Shown one piece after another: positions 53,821 through 62,729 of a DNA stretch of 64,000 nucleotides. The position numbers and the translations under genes were made by a program. This stretch comes from Rhodospirillaceae bacterium. GTDB taxonomy: Bacteria; Pseudomonadota; Alphaproteobacteria; Dongiales; Dongiaceae. The notes under the pieces were generated by a model. It saw only the letters and a list, made by a program, of their open reading frames with translations, was not told the DNA's origin and did no database searches. Numbering within the stretch: position 1 is the stretch's first letter; the number at the start of each line of letters is the position of its first letter. The stretch lies in the NCBI GenBank assembly GCA_008012315.1, contig SSEL01000018.1, positions 1 through 64,000 on the forward strand, written 5' to 3'.

Positions 53821-54301
53821 AACACCCTCCTTGGTGACCTAGGTCGTGATTGGCTCCGGTCGAAGCGCAGGCGGGCGGAATCTAACCACCCTGTATTGCA
53901 GTCTTGTGACCGAATTCAAGCATCGCGAGCGAGAACTGGGGATAACTTGCGCGAAATCGCAAATATGCTTGCGATCTCGAACGCTGCCAGCCGAGCGAGT
54001 CTTTCGTTATTGTGCCTGACAATGCATATCGCCCCCATTTGCTGCGTCCCGCCTCAGGGACGTTCATTATTCTGTAATTATTCAGCAATTGATCATAGAC
54101 GAAGCAGTTGAAAAAACACAACGACGATCCTTTTCGCGGTTGCAGCATGTTTTTCCATGACAGGACTGCGCTGAAAAGGATGACGCCGTGAGGCCGGATA
54201 AGCTATTCGGAGATTTGCGTTTTCGAACATAAGCGGCCCCGATCACCACCTGGCGGGACTAGGCCGCCGCTCGCCGGAAATGACAAATCCAAGGAGACTT
54301 C
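53821..54301. other. Intergenic space between the binding-protein cluster and the isochorismatase-like gene
   Basis: 480 bp between divergent genes. It contains a 20-bp dyad at 53956-53975 (listed separately) and an AT-richer part around 54060-54130. I see no RNA gene, repeat or convincing small reading frame. Confidence 0.5.
53956..53975. promoter_or_regulatory. Candidate operator dyad upstream of the binding-protein genes
   Basis: ATCGCAA-ATATGC-TTGCGAT, perfect 7-bp arms around a six-base centre, 136 bp before the first binding-protein gene. Repressors of the GntR, LacI or MarR type use sites of this shape, but no regulator gene adjoins. Confidence 0.45.
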
Positions 54302-54910
54302 ATGTCCACCGCGCCTCGCACGCTTCTGCAACACGCCAATGCACCTTTGCATCCAAGTGCGCTGTCAAAATCCGCGGTCATCGTGATCGACGCCCAGGAG
54401 GAATATCGCTCCGGCCGCCTGCCTTTGGCGGGGATCGAGGACGCCATCGCCACGATCGCGGAATTGCTTGCCGTTGCACGACAGCACCAGGCACCGGTCT
54501 TTCATATCCTGCAACAAGGCCGTCCGGGCGGCCTGTTCGATCCCGAGACGTCCTTCGCCAGGGCGATCGACGCGACCGCCGCCAAGGATGGCGACCAGAT
54601 CGTCGTCAAATCCTTGCCCAATGCCTTTGCCAAGACCTCTCTCGACGATCTGATCCGCGCGACCGGCCGGACGGAGCTGATCATTGCCGGCTTCATGACC
54701 CATATGTGCGTCAGCGCGACGACACGCGCCGCCTTGGATGCCGGCTATCGCTCCACCATCGTCGCCGATGCGACGGCAACCCGCGCCCTGCCGGACCCGT
54801 TGCAGGGCGGAACCATTGCGGCCGCGGAGCTTCAGCGGAATGCCCTGGCCGCGCTGGCCGATCGCTTCGCCATCGTGGTGCGCGACGTCGCTGCTTTGAC
54901 CAAAGGCTGA
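54302..54910 (+). CDS. Isochorismatase-family cysteine hydrolase
   Basis: 202 aa alpha/beta hydrolase of the isochorismatase/nicotinamidase group. The putative triad is Asp (VIVIDAQEEY, D30), Lys (QIVVKSLPNAF) and Cys (FMTHMCVSATTRAA). Many members hydrolyse amides or have unknown substrates; nothing nearby fixes the function. ATG at 54302 follows CAAGGAG. About 100 bp separate it from the pirin gene. Confidence 0.9.
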   Translation: MSTAPRTLLQHANAPLHPSALSKSAVIVIDAQEEYRSGRLPLAGIEDAIATIAELLAVARQHQAPVFHILQQGRPGGLFDPETSFARAIDATAAKDGDQIVVKSLPNAFAKTSLDDLIRATGRTELIIAGFMTHMCVSATTRAALDAGYRSTIVADATATRALPDPLQGGTIAAAELQRNALAALADRFAIVVRDVAALTKG

Positions 54911-54967
54911 GCTTGTCGTCAAATCATCGCTGGCAGATCGTCGCATTGACCATCGTCCCAATCGGCG

Positions 54968-54991
54968 GATGGATGTAACATTGCATCCATC
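54968..54991. promoter_or_regulatory. Candidate operator or terminator dyad before the pirin gene
   Basis: GATGGATG-TAACATTG-CATCCATC, perfect 8-bp arms with an eight-base centre, 24 bp before the pirin ATG. No T tract follows, so an operator is as likely as a terminator for the upstream gene. Confidence 0.45.
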
Positions 54992-55014
54992 GCCCTGCCG
55001 ATCGAGGAACCACA

Positions 55015-55908
55015 ATGGACAGAGATGACGCCGATCCCAATGATGCCGTCGAGATGACAATCCTGCCGCGCAGCAGAGATATCGGCGGCTTCGAGGTCAG
55101 CCGCGTGCTGCCGGCGATCGGCAAGAGAATGGTGGGGCCTTTCATTTTCCTCGACCAGATGGGGCCGACGGCATTATCGCCTCAACACGGTCTCGATGTC
55201 CGGCCGCATCCGCATATCGGCCTTTCCACCGTGACCTATTTGTTCGAAGGCACCATCCTGCACCGCGACAGCGTGGGATCGGTGCAGGCGATCGAGCCGG
55301 GCGCCGTCAATTGGATGACCGCGGGCAGCGGCATCGCCCATTCCGAGCGAACCCCGCCTGAACTGCGGCAGCAACCTTCCAGGATTTTCGGCATGCAATC
55401 CTGGGTCGCCTTGCCCAAGGACCAGGAAGAGGTCGCGCCGAGCTTTATCCATCATGGGGCCGAGACGCTGCCTTATTTCGAGATGGACGGCAGCCAAGTT
55501 CGCGTCATCGCCGGATCGGCGTTCGGTTCGACCTCGCCGGTCGTCACCGCCTCGCCGCTATTCTATGCGGAGATACGCATGCCGGCGGGAAGCAGCCTGG
55601 CCGTTCCCCCGGAATACCAGGAGCGAGCCGCCTACCTCATCGACGGACAGATCGACCTCGACGGCAAGACCTTCGATGCCGCGCGTCTGCTGGTTCTGAA
55701 GCATGGCCCGGCCTTGCGGTTGACGGCGATGACGCCTGTGCATCTCTTGCTGCTGGGCGGCGAGCCGATGGATGGGCCGCGTTATATCTGGTGGAACTTC
55801 GTCTCCAGTTCGCAGGACCGCATCGAAGCTGCCAAGGCGGATTGGAAGGCGAGACGGTTCGACCGCGTCATCGGCGAGACAGAATTCATCCCGCTGCCGG
55901 AAGGATGA
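55015..55908 (+). CDS. Pirin family protein
   Basis: 297 aa bicupin. The metal-binding N-terminal motif is RPHPHIGLSTVTYLFEG and the next conserved block NWMTAGSGIAHSER supplies further histidine and glutamate ligands; the C-terminal pirin domain has ALRLTAMTPVHLLLLGGEP. Some pirins are quercetin 2,3-dioxygenases, others regulators; the family is certain, the activity is not. GAGGAACCACA precedes the ATG. Confidence 0.92.
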   Translation: MDRDDADPNDAVEMTILPRSRDIGGFEVSRVLPAIGKRMVGPFIFLDQMGPTALSPQHGLDVRPHPHIGLSTVTYLFEGTILHRDSVGSVQAIEPGAVNWMTAGSGIAHSERTPPELRQQPSRIFGMQSWVALPKDQEEVAPSFIHHGAETLPYFEMDGSQVRVIAGSAFGSTSPVVTASPLFYAEIRMPAGSSLAVPPEYQERAAYLIDGQIDLDGKTFDAARLLVLKHGPALRLTAMTPVHLLLLGGEPMDGPRYIWWNFVSSSQDRIEAAKADWKARRFDRVIGETEFIPLPEG

Positions 55909-55990
55909 AACCGCGCAGCTTCACCTCAGCGGCCATGTCACCAGCTGTCGCCGAACCGTCATGGAGCTGAGACGAAGGGGTAAAGATCGC

Positions 55991-56006
55991 GGGGCATAAT
56001 TGCCCC
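55991..56006 (+). other. Hairpin abutting the acyltransferase start codon
   Basis: GGGGCA-TAAT-TGCCCC, a perfect 6-bp stem ending three bases before the ATG at 56009. There is no Shine-Dalgarno sequence between stem and start, so the hairpin could mask the ribosome site. Confidence 0.5.
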
Positions 56007-56008
56007 TT

Positions 56009-56845
56009 ATGTCAAACGCAGCCGCCCTTGATCTGGAGCCGATCGAGCTCAGCTATGCCAGCCAATGTGACGGGCGGGTGGCACGCGGCTTCATCCATCT
56101 CACCGAAATCCTGACCGGACAGATCAAGCTGAGGCGGCTTTACGAGCTGTATCAGTCGGAATTGCGCGGCCGGATGGATTTCTGGGTAGCTGCGATGCGG
56201 TTGCTCAATATCAGCATCAATTATGACGCCGCCAAGCTGGCCGCGGTGCCCAAGCGCGGTCCGCTGATCATCGTCGCCAATCATCCCTTTGGCCTGGTCG
56301 ACGGCCTGCTGATCGGCAATCTGACCAATCACATCCGATCGGATTTCAAGGTTCTCACCAATGCGCGGCTCTATCCGCCCGATGCCGATGTGCAGCATTA
56401 CATCCTGCCGATCGATTTCGATCCGACCGAAGCCGCCCGCGACACCAATCTGGCGACCCGGGCGGCAGCACGGGCTCATTTGAAAGCCGGCGGCTGCCTG
56501 ATCATTTTCCCGGCCGGCGGCGTCGCGACCACGCCGACGCCGTTCGCGCGACGCGCCATCGACCTGGATTGGAAACCCTTTACCGCACGCCTCATCCACG
56601 AAGCGAAAGCCAGCGTGCTGCCGATCTATTTTCACGGCCAGAACAGCCGCCTGTTCCAGATCGCCAGCCATATCAGCATGACGGCCCGCCTCGCCCTTCT
56701 GCTGCATGAAGTCGCCAATAAAATGGGGCGGCAATTCCATGCCACGATCGGCGATGTCTTCCCCTATGAGCAGGTCCAGCCGATCCGCGATACCCGCGCC
56801 CTCTGCCGTTTCCTCAGGGACAGCACCTATTCGCTTGCGGACTGA
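56009..56845 (+). CDS. Lysophospholipid acyltransferase-like protein (PlsC/GPAT fold)
   Basis: 278 aa. The acyltransferase motif I is VANHPFGLVDG and motif III-like FPAGGVATTP; KGG-type loop and PIYFHGQNSR follow. This branch resembles OlsA/hemolysin-associated acyltransferases acting on lyso-lipids or ornithine lipids, peripheral at the inner membrane. No OlsB is adjacent, so the substrate is open. ATG 56009 has no clear ribosome site; TTG 56000 lies in the upstream hairpin. It is convergent with the HPP-CBS gene. Confidence 0.87.
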   Translation: MSNAAALDLEPIELSYASQCDGRVARGFIHLTEILTGQIKLRRLYELYQSELRGRMDFWVAAMRLLNISINYDAAKLAAVPKRGPLIIVANHPFGLVDGLLIGNLTNHIRSDFKVLTNARLYPPDADVQHYILPIDFDPTEAARDTNLATRAAARAHLKAGGCLIIFPAGGVATTPTPFARRAIDLDWKPFTARLIHEAKASVLPIYFHGQNSRLFQIASHISMTARLALLLHEVANKMGRQFHATIGDVFPYEQVQPIRDTRALCRFLRDSTYSLAD

Positions 56846-56857
56846 ACGGCAGCGATC

Positions 56858-58141
56858 TCAGGCGTGAGCTTCCGCTTCATGCCACAGACCGCCGCCCGCA
56901 TTCTGCAGCATCTCGATATGCGTATTGTCCGGCTCAGCCAGGCGGCCGCGATAAAGGCAGGCAATCAGATCCGACTGGCTGACCACACCGACAAGTCGCC
57001 GCTCATGATCGATGATCGGTATATTATGCAAGCCGCTGTCGGATAACATCGGCACCAATTGGACGACATGCGTATCGTCCCGCGCGGTTTGAACCGATGA
57101 CGTCATGATGTCGCCAACGGATTTCGGCCGATGCTTACGTCCCCAACCAGTACGCCGTATCAAGCGGTTGAAGCGTGCTTCAAAGCCGTCGAACCGGTCC
57201 TGGTCGATTTGCTTGACGAAATCCTCCAGGGTGACCACGCCGACAACGTGACGGGAATGGTTATCGATCACCGGCAGGGCTTTCAGGCGGTGCCGCCGCA
57301 GGAGCGTCCAGGCATCCTGCAGATCCGTCGCCGGATCGACCGCGATGACGTCCCTCGACATGATATCGGCACAGAGAATGTCGCCGAAGCGCCGCCGATA
57401 GGCATGCATCTCGGTCTGCAAAAACAGATTTTCCAGATCGTCGCGGCTGATATCGAGAAGCTCTTTATATTCCTTGAGGACTTCATCCAGATCGGCCGGG
57501 ACGAAACCGAGGCGATCGCCCGGTTTCGGATCGGCGGTGCGATGGATATTCGTATGCACCACCTGCGACACATGCGGATAGCGGTGCCGCGCAAGATTAT
57601 TGAAGATCAAGGCCGTCAGCAGCAGGAAGAACGAATTCAACCCGACCGGCAATGCCACGAATCCATAACCGAGATTGTGAATGGCCGGCCCGCCGAGGAC
57701 GGCGGTCAGGGCTACCGCGCCACTGGGCGGATGGATGCAGCGCAACGCGAACATCGCCCCGATCGATACGGCAACCGCAACCGCCGCGGCGAGGAAGGGA
57801 TCACTTATATAAAGGGCGGCGGTCACACCGATCGTGGCCGAGACGAGATTGCCGCCGATGATCGACCAGGGCTGCGCGAGCGGGCTGGCCGGTACGGCGA
57901 AGAGCAGCACCGCCGATGCCCCCATCGGTGCAATCAGGAGGGGCGACGCACCCTCGGGCCCCAGGATGTAGCGGCTGGCAAGGCCGGTGAAGACGATGCC
58001 GAGCAAGGCGCCGAAGCAGCTTCTCAGCCGTTCCCAGCCATTGCCGGTCATCGGGCCCGGCACGAAACTACGGAGCCAACGTGTTAAACCCTGCACGATA
58101 AACGTATTCCTGAAAGCCAAGCCGAAAATGGCCGCCGCCAT
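56858..58141 (-). CDS. HPP-family membrane protein with C-terminal CBS pair
   Basis: 427 aa. An N-terminal HPP domain with four to five membrane helices contains LIAPMGASAVLLFAVP and the signature RCIHPPSGA. The C-terminal half has a linker (about 220-270) and a Bateman module of two CBS repeats (DIMSRDVIAVDPATDL...; DIMTSSVQTARDDTHV...). HPP proteins have been linked to nitrite transport; the CBS pair suggests nucleotide-gated control. ATG 58141 preferred to TTG 58156. Confidence 0.9.
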   Translation of the reverse strand: MAAAIFGLAFRNTFIVQGLTRWLRSFVPGPMTGNGWERLRSCFGALLGIVFTGLASRYILGPEGASPLLIAPMGASAVLLFAVPASPLAQPWSIIGGNLVSATIGVTAALYISDPFLAAAVAVAVSIGAMFALRCIHPPSGAVALTAVLGGPAIHNLGYGFVALPVGLNSFFLLLTALIFNNLARHRYPHVSQVVHTNIHRTADPKPGDRLGFVPADLDEVLKEYKELLDISRDDLENLFLQTEMHAYRRRFGDILCADIMSRDVIAVDPATDLQDAWTLLRRHRLKALPVIDNHSRHVVGVVTLEDFVKQIDQDRFDGFEARFNRLIRRTGWGRKHRPKSVGDIMTSSVQTARDDTHVVQLVPMLSDSGLHNIPIIDHERRLVGVVSQSDLIACLYRGRLAEPDNTHIEMLQNAGGGLWHEAEAHA

Positions 58142-58337
58142 GTAGCCGGCAGCCAAGGAAATAGCAAGTCGTCAAGAAATAATTCTCACAATAGACTTCT
58201 CTTCTAAATACGCAGAATTAGTGGGTTTTGTGTAGACAACCGCTTTCGCGATTGAAAGCCTGTCTGTATCATCTCGACCGCTGATTGTTATCCGCGGTGG
58301 CTTAGGGCGTGCAGGCAAGGGAGCCAGATCATCCGTA

Positions 58338-59759
58338 ATGATCCAACATCTGCTTTCCGGTTTGCTCGATGTGGTTCTGCATGCCTCGGTAATCGGCCTC
58401 GCCTGTCTGGGGATCGGTTGGTATAGGGCGACAGTCGATAATCTCCCGTCTTCGATGCGCTGGCTGGCTTGGGGCATCATTTTCGGCGGATTAGCCGCGC
58501 TGACGATGCTGCAACCAACCTTGCCGATGCCCGATATGCTCATCGATATCAGAGCAACGATGATCGCCTTGGGCACCTTTTTCGGTGGCTTGGCCGGCGG
58601 CTTGACGACCATGGCCATTGCCGCGGTCGTCCGGCTCTGGATCGGCGGCCCGATGGCGACGGTCGGCGCTGTCGGAATTGGCGTGACCTTCATCGCCTCT
58701 CTCGCGCTGTTGCAATGCTTCTCTTATCGGCGCCGCAACCTGCACCTGTGGCAGTGGTCGGTTCTCGGCCTTGTGGCCGGCATGAGCGGCAGCACTCCTT
58801 CCTTCCTGCTGTTCGAGCCCGGCCAGGCCTGGCGGCTGGTCAGCCTGGGCGCGCCGCCGCAGGTCGTCGCCGTCTGGCTGAGCACCGTCGGCTTTGCCTA
58901 TATCATCATGCGGGTCGATCAATCGCGCCGTAATCAGGAGGCGCTCGCGTTACGCGAGCAGCAACTCGTCGCCGCCAACGAAAAGCTGACTGCGTTGATG
59001 CAGCAATTGGATCAGCGCAATGCCGATTATGCCGTGGCGCTGGAAAAGACCGAAGCATTCAGCCGGGCCAAATCGCAATTCCTGGCGAATATGAGTCACG
59101 AGCTGAAAACCCCATTGAATGCGATCCTCGGCTTCTCCGACCTTCTGACCATGCCGGATGGAACATTGGACAGCCGCAAGGTCATTCGCTACGCGGCCGA
59201 CATCAACAGATCGGGACAGCATCTGCTGAAGATCGTCGATGATGTCCTGAGCATGGTACGGATCGAAGCCGATGCCATTGTCGCCGACCGCGCCCGGCTT
59301 CGGCTCGACAAGATCGCGGAGGAAGCAATCAACAGCCTGCGTCCCCTCCTGAATGAGAAGCAGCAGCGCATCGTTACTGACATCAGCACGGAACTGCACG
59401 GGAGCGGTGACCCGGCGCTGATGCGGCAGGCCCTGATACATGTCATCAGCAATGCGGCAAAATTCAGTCCGCGTGGCGGCCTGATTCGTGTCGAAGCCGA
59501 TCGGATCGATGACGACAGGACCGAGATCCGCATTATCGATAGCGGCGACGGCTTCGACGACGCCACGCGTGAAGATGCGTTTCAGCCCTTCTGGCAGCGC
59601 GACAATTCGAATTCCCGCGAATATGGCGGCCTCGGCCTCGGCCTCAGCATTGCGCAGCATTTCATCGAGATACAGGGCGGCAAGATCAGCATCGATCGTG
59701 CCTCATCCGGCGGCGCTTGCGTGCGACTGCAGATCGCCGGCTTATCCGGTCATAACTAA
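58338..59759 (+). CDS. Sensor histidine kinase with 5TM-LYT-type membrane domain
   Basis: 473 aa. The N-terminal 190 residues form about five to six helices with the gGLaGG pattern of 5TM-LYT receptors (FFGGLAGGLTTMAIAAVVR). A coiled-coil linker leads to the dimerisation domain with phospho-His in MSHELKTPLNAILGF and an HATPase domain (HVISNAAKFSPRGG; IIDSGDGFD; GGLGLGLSIAQHF). No cognate regulator is adjacent. A hairpin with arms AGAC..GTCT and GCTTTC..GAAAGC lies at 58234-58264. Confidence 0.92.
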   Translation: MIQHLLSGLLDVVLHASVIGLACLGIGWYRATVDNLPSSMRWLAWGIIFGGLAALTMLQPTLPMPDMLIDIRATMIALGTFFGGLAGGLTTMAIAAVVRLWIGGPMATVGAVGIGVTFIASLALLQCFSYRRRNLHLWQWSVLGLVAGMSGSTPSFLLFEPGQAWRLVSLGAPPQVVAVWLSTVGFAYIIMRVDQSRRNQEALALREQQLVAANEKLTALMQQLDQRNADYAVALEKTEAFSRAKSQFLANMSHELKTPLNAILGFSDLLTMPDGTLDSRKVIRYAADINRSGQHLLKIVDDVLSMVRIEADAIVADRARLRLDKIAEEAINSLRPLLNEKQQRIVTDISTELHGSGDPALMRQALIHVISNAAKFSPRGGLIRVEADRIDDDRTEIRIIDSGDGFDDATREDAFQPFWQRDNSNSREYGGLGLGLSIAQHFIEIQGGKISIDRASSGGACVRLQIAGLSGHN

Positions 59760-59785
59760 GCCATCAACCAGGTTTCGATCGCATC

Positions 59786-60310
59786 CTATGATGCAGCCTG
59801 CCAGGCCTTCGCCATCGTCGTGGCCGCCATCGCATCATAGACCGTTGGTCGCGTCCGGCGATCATCCGGCTCCGCATAGATACCGACTATGACCTTGCCG
59901 ATGCCAGGCACGCCGCAAGTCACAGGCAGGAGCAGACGGTGATATTTGGCCAAAGCCGATCCGCCGATCGCACTATCGATCATCCAATAGATCGGTGCCA
60001 GTCGATCGACCATCTGATCATAAGGCGCCAATAAGGCACCGCGCGCATCATCCGGCACGGCCTCGTCCAGTAATTGGCCGGTCCAGTCACCGCCATCATA
60101 TTCCGTCATGGCATTGCCCGAGAGCACCACGCGCCAGCGCGGATAGCGCGAATGATAATCCGGCTTTTCCGCTGCCACGATGCCGATATGGCCGAACCAG
60201 GGGCGAAAATCTTCGGGTATGAAATCCGCCCGATCAGGCATGCGGCGATGATGCAGCCGCGAATGCCAGAGCGTATAGAGATCCTGCAATTGCTGCTGGG
60301 GAATATGCAT
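59786..60310 (-). CDS. PAS_5-domain protein
   Basis: 174 aa. The sequence LYTLWHSRLHHRRMPDRADF followed by PEDFRPWFGHIGIV is the signature of the PAS_5 family, common in alphaproteobacteria and of unknown ligand. It has no output domain. AGGAGGA just upstream supports ATG 60310 over a longer frame from 60421. It is divergent from the chemoreceptor gene, so the two may share regulation. Confidence 0.85.
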   Translation of the reverse strand: MHIPQQQLQDLYTLWHSRLHHRRMPDRADFIPEDFRPWFGHIGIVAAEKPDYHSRYPRWRVVLSGNAMTEYDGGDWTGQLLDEAVPDDARGALLAPYDQMVDRLAPIYWMIDSAIGGSALAKYHRLLLPVTCGVPGIGKVIVGIYAEPDDRRTRPTVYDAMAATTMAKAWQAAS

Positions 60311-60501
60311 GCTTCCTCCTGCGGCGAATTTGTCTGTCAGTTTGCAGCAAACATCGGAAAATTTGAAGGCGGAGCCGCCCATCACCGACTTCCCTTTCCG
60401 ATGCTTCAATACGGGGCCCATTGCAAGTTAAAGGTGTCTTTCTGCGACAAGACTCGTCTTTACGAATTCTAAATTTTTGTCACTAAAATGGAAGAATAAC
60501 C

Positions 60502-60543
60502 GCATCTCCGATACTTAGGAGATGCCAGATAAGAATCTGGGAG
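60502..60543 (+). promoter_or_regulatory. Structured leader before the chemoreceptor gene
   Basis: Two consecutive hairpins: GCATCTCC / GGAGATGC (60502-60509, 60518-60525) and CCAGAT / ATCTGG (60525-60530, 60535-60540). The second overlaps the GGGAG ribosome site in front of ATG 60550, so folding could control translation. No known riboswitch consensus was recognised. Confidence 0.45.
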
Positions 60544-60549
60544 ATTCAG

Positions 60550-62658
60550 ATGTCGAAAAGGCAACTCGGCACGGCGTTGGGCCGCTTGTCGCTAAGCGCC
60601 AAGATATTGCTGTCGGTGATCGGCGCCCTGCTGATCGGGATGGCGGCAATGGCCTATATCTTGTCGTCCAAGAGTTCGAGCACCACGGAAAAAATGGCGC
60701 TGGAGAACGGGCGTTCCCTCGCCAGCGGCATCGGTGCGCGTGTGCAAAGCGATCTGAATCCCGGCTTCAAAACGATCGAAGCAATACGTGATGCCTTCAT
60801 CGGCCTACAGGGCAAAGGCATCACCGACCGCATGATGTATCTGGCGATACTCGAAAGCGCGGTCAAAGCCAATCCGCAATATCTGGCGATCTGGACCGCC
60901 TGGGAGCCGAATGCGGTGGACGGAAAGGATGCGGATTTCGTCAACAAGCCCGGCCATGACACCACCGGCCGTTTCGTGCCTTATGCCGTTTATAAAGACG
61001 CCAACAGTGTCGATCTGACGCCACTGGTCGATTACGACAAGCCGGGTCCCGGCGACTACTATCTGCTGGCCCGCAATTCCGGCAAGCCGCAGATCGTCGA
61101 GCCTTATCCCTATGAGGTCAACGGCAAGACGGTGGTGATGACCAGTCTGGTCACACCCATCATCATCGGCGGCAAGATCAAAGGCGTTGTCGGCCTCGAT
61201 CTCAATCTCGAGAGCCTGCAAACCAGCCTTGGCGAAATCAAGCCCTATGAAACCGGCAATGTCTCGCTGATTTCCAACCAGGGCAACTGGGCCACCTTCC
61301 GCGATACCAGCAAGATCACCCACCCGATCGACGAAGATACGCCGTCACTCACCCAGACCAAGACGGCGATCGCCACCGGCAAATCGTATATGTATATGGA
61401 CTACTCGCGATCGGGAGGCACGAATGTCTATCGCATGTTCGAGCCGGTCACCATCGGCCAGACCACGACACCCTGGTCGGTGATGGTCAATCTGCCCCAG
61501 GATAAAATCCTCGCTTCCTCGCGCGAACTGACCACATTCATCCTGATCGCCGCCATCGTGTTGATCATTGTCATGGCGATCATCATCACGTTTCTGGTGC
61601 GCGGCCTCATCGCCCGCCCGCTGACAGGCCTGACGCAGACGGTCGGCTTCCTGGCCGAGGGAAATACCGCACTCGACGTCCCCTCGACGCAGCGCGGCGA
61701 TGAGCTTGGCGTGATGGCGCGGGCAATCGATGTCTTCCGCGGCAAGCTGATCGAGATGGATGACATGCGCCGGCATCAAGCCGAGGCCGAGCGCGAGGCG
61801 GAGGCGGAAAAGAAGCGCCTGATGAATGAGCTTGCGGACAGTTTTGAAAGCAGCGTTCAAGGTGTGGTCCAGGCCGTTTCATCATCCGCCACCGAATTGC
61901 GCGCCAATGCCCAATCGATGTCCAGCGTCGCCGAGGAAAGCACGCGGCAGGCTTCCGCCGTCGCTGCCGCGGCAACCCAGGCGTCGGCCAATGTGACGAC
62001 GGTCGCCGCGGCATCGGAAGAGCTTTCCGCTTCGATCGGCGAAATCAGCCGTCAGGTCTCGGACAGCACCAATGTCGCCCGAGCCGCGGTAGATGAAGTT
62101 GCCAAAACCGGCGAGACGATTGAAAGCCTTGCTCAGGCGGCCGACAAGATCGGCGGCATCGTGCAGATGATCAACGACATCGCGAGCCAGACCAATCTGC
62201 TGGCGCTCAACGCCACGATCGAAGCCGCCCGTGCCGGCGAGGCCGGGAAAGGCTTCGCCGTGGTTGCTTCCGAGGTCAAGTCCCTGGCCAATCAGACGGC
62301 CCGCGCGACCGAGGAGATCTCCGGCCAGATCGGGAGCATGCAGGAAATCACCCGGCTGGCGGTCGATGCCATCCAGCATATCAGCAGCACGATGGGCCGG
62401 ATCAACGAGATCAGCAGCGCCATCGCCGCCGCGGTGGAGGAGCAATCGGCGGCGACCCAGGAAATCTCCAACAATGCCCAGCAGGCCGCCGCCGGAACCG
62501 ATGAGGTCAACCGCAACATCACCGGCGTCTCCGAAGCCGCTCATGAGGCAGGCGGCGCGTCGACCCAGGTTCTGACCGCCGCCGGTGAGCTGTCATCGCA
62601 ATCCGAGATGCTGAAGTTGCAGGTCGATACCTTCATCGCCCGGATCAGGGCCGGCTGA
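60550..62658 (+). CDS. Methyl-accepting chemotaxis protein with dCache sensor
   Basis: 702 aa. Membrane helix 1 (ILLSVIGALLIGMAAMAYIL), a large periplasmic double-Cache domain (about 40-320; GRFVPYAVYKD, PYPYEVNGKTVVMTSLVTPI, GVVGLDLNL), helix 2 (about 325-350), HAMP and a signalling domain with the conserved tip QTNLLALNATIEAARAGE. The dCache ligand is unknown; the Y/R/D pattern of amino-acid-binding dCache is not clearly complete. No CheW/CheB-binding pentapeptide is seen at the C-terminus. Confidence 0.95.
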   Translation: MSKRQLGTALGRLSLSAKILLSVIGALLIGMAAMAYILSSKSSSTTEKMALENGRSLASGIGARVQSDLNPGFKTIEAIRDAFIGLQGKGITDRMMYLAILESAVKANPQYLAIWTAWEPNAVDGKDADFVNKPGHDTTGRFVPYAVYKDANSVDLTPLVDYDKPGPGDYYLLARNSGKPQIVEPYPYEVNGKTVVMTSLVTPIIIGGKIKGVVGLDLNLESLQTSLGEIKPYETGNVSLISNQGNWATFRDTSKITHPIDEDTPSLTQTKTAIATGKSYMYMDYSRSGGTNVYRMFEPVTIGQTTTPWSVMVNLPQDKILASSRELTTFILIAAIVLIIVMAIIITFLVRGLIARPLTGLTQTVGFLAEGNTALDVPSTQRGDELGVMARAIDVFRGKLIEMDDMRRHQAEAEREAEAEKKRLMNELADSFESSVQGVVQAVSSSATELRANAQSMSSVAEESTRQASAVAAAATQASANVTTVAAASEELSASIGEISRQVSDSTNVARAAVDEVAKTGETIESLAQAADKIGGIVQMINDIASQTNLLALNATIEAARAGEAGKGFAVVASEVKSLANQTARATEEISGQIGSMQEITRLAVDAIQHISSTMGRINEISSAIAAAVEEQSAATQEISNNAQQAAAGTDEVNRNITGVSEAAHEAGGASTQVLTAAGELSSQSEMLKLQVDTFIARIRAG

Positions 62659-62680
62659 CCGGCGTCGCATCGAGAGAAAT

Positions 62681-62716
62681 AAAAAAGGGCGTCCCGCCAC
62701 GGACGCCCTCTTTTTT
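62681..62716. terminator. Bidirectional terminator between the chemoreceptor and lldP
   Basis: 9-bp stem AGGGCGTCC / GGACGCCCT with a six-base loop, flanked by an A run on the left and CTTTTTT on the right, so it terminates on both strands. Confidence 0.93.
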
Positions 62717-62729
62717 CACCTGATTGCTG

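Noticed and set aside
60480..60520. Sigma-28-type flagellar promoter before the chemoreceptor gene
   Set aside because: TAAA and CCGATA elements are present but the spacing (about 19-20 bases) does not fit the usual 15.
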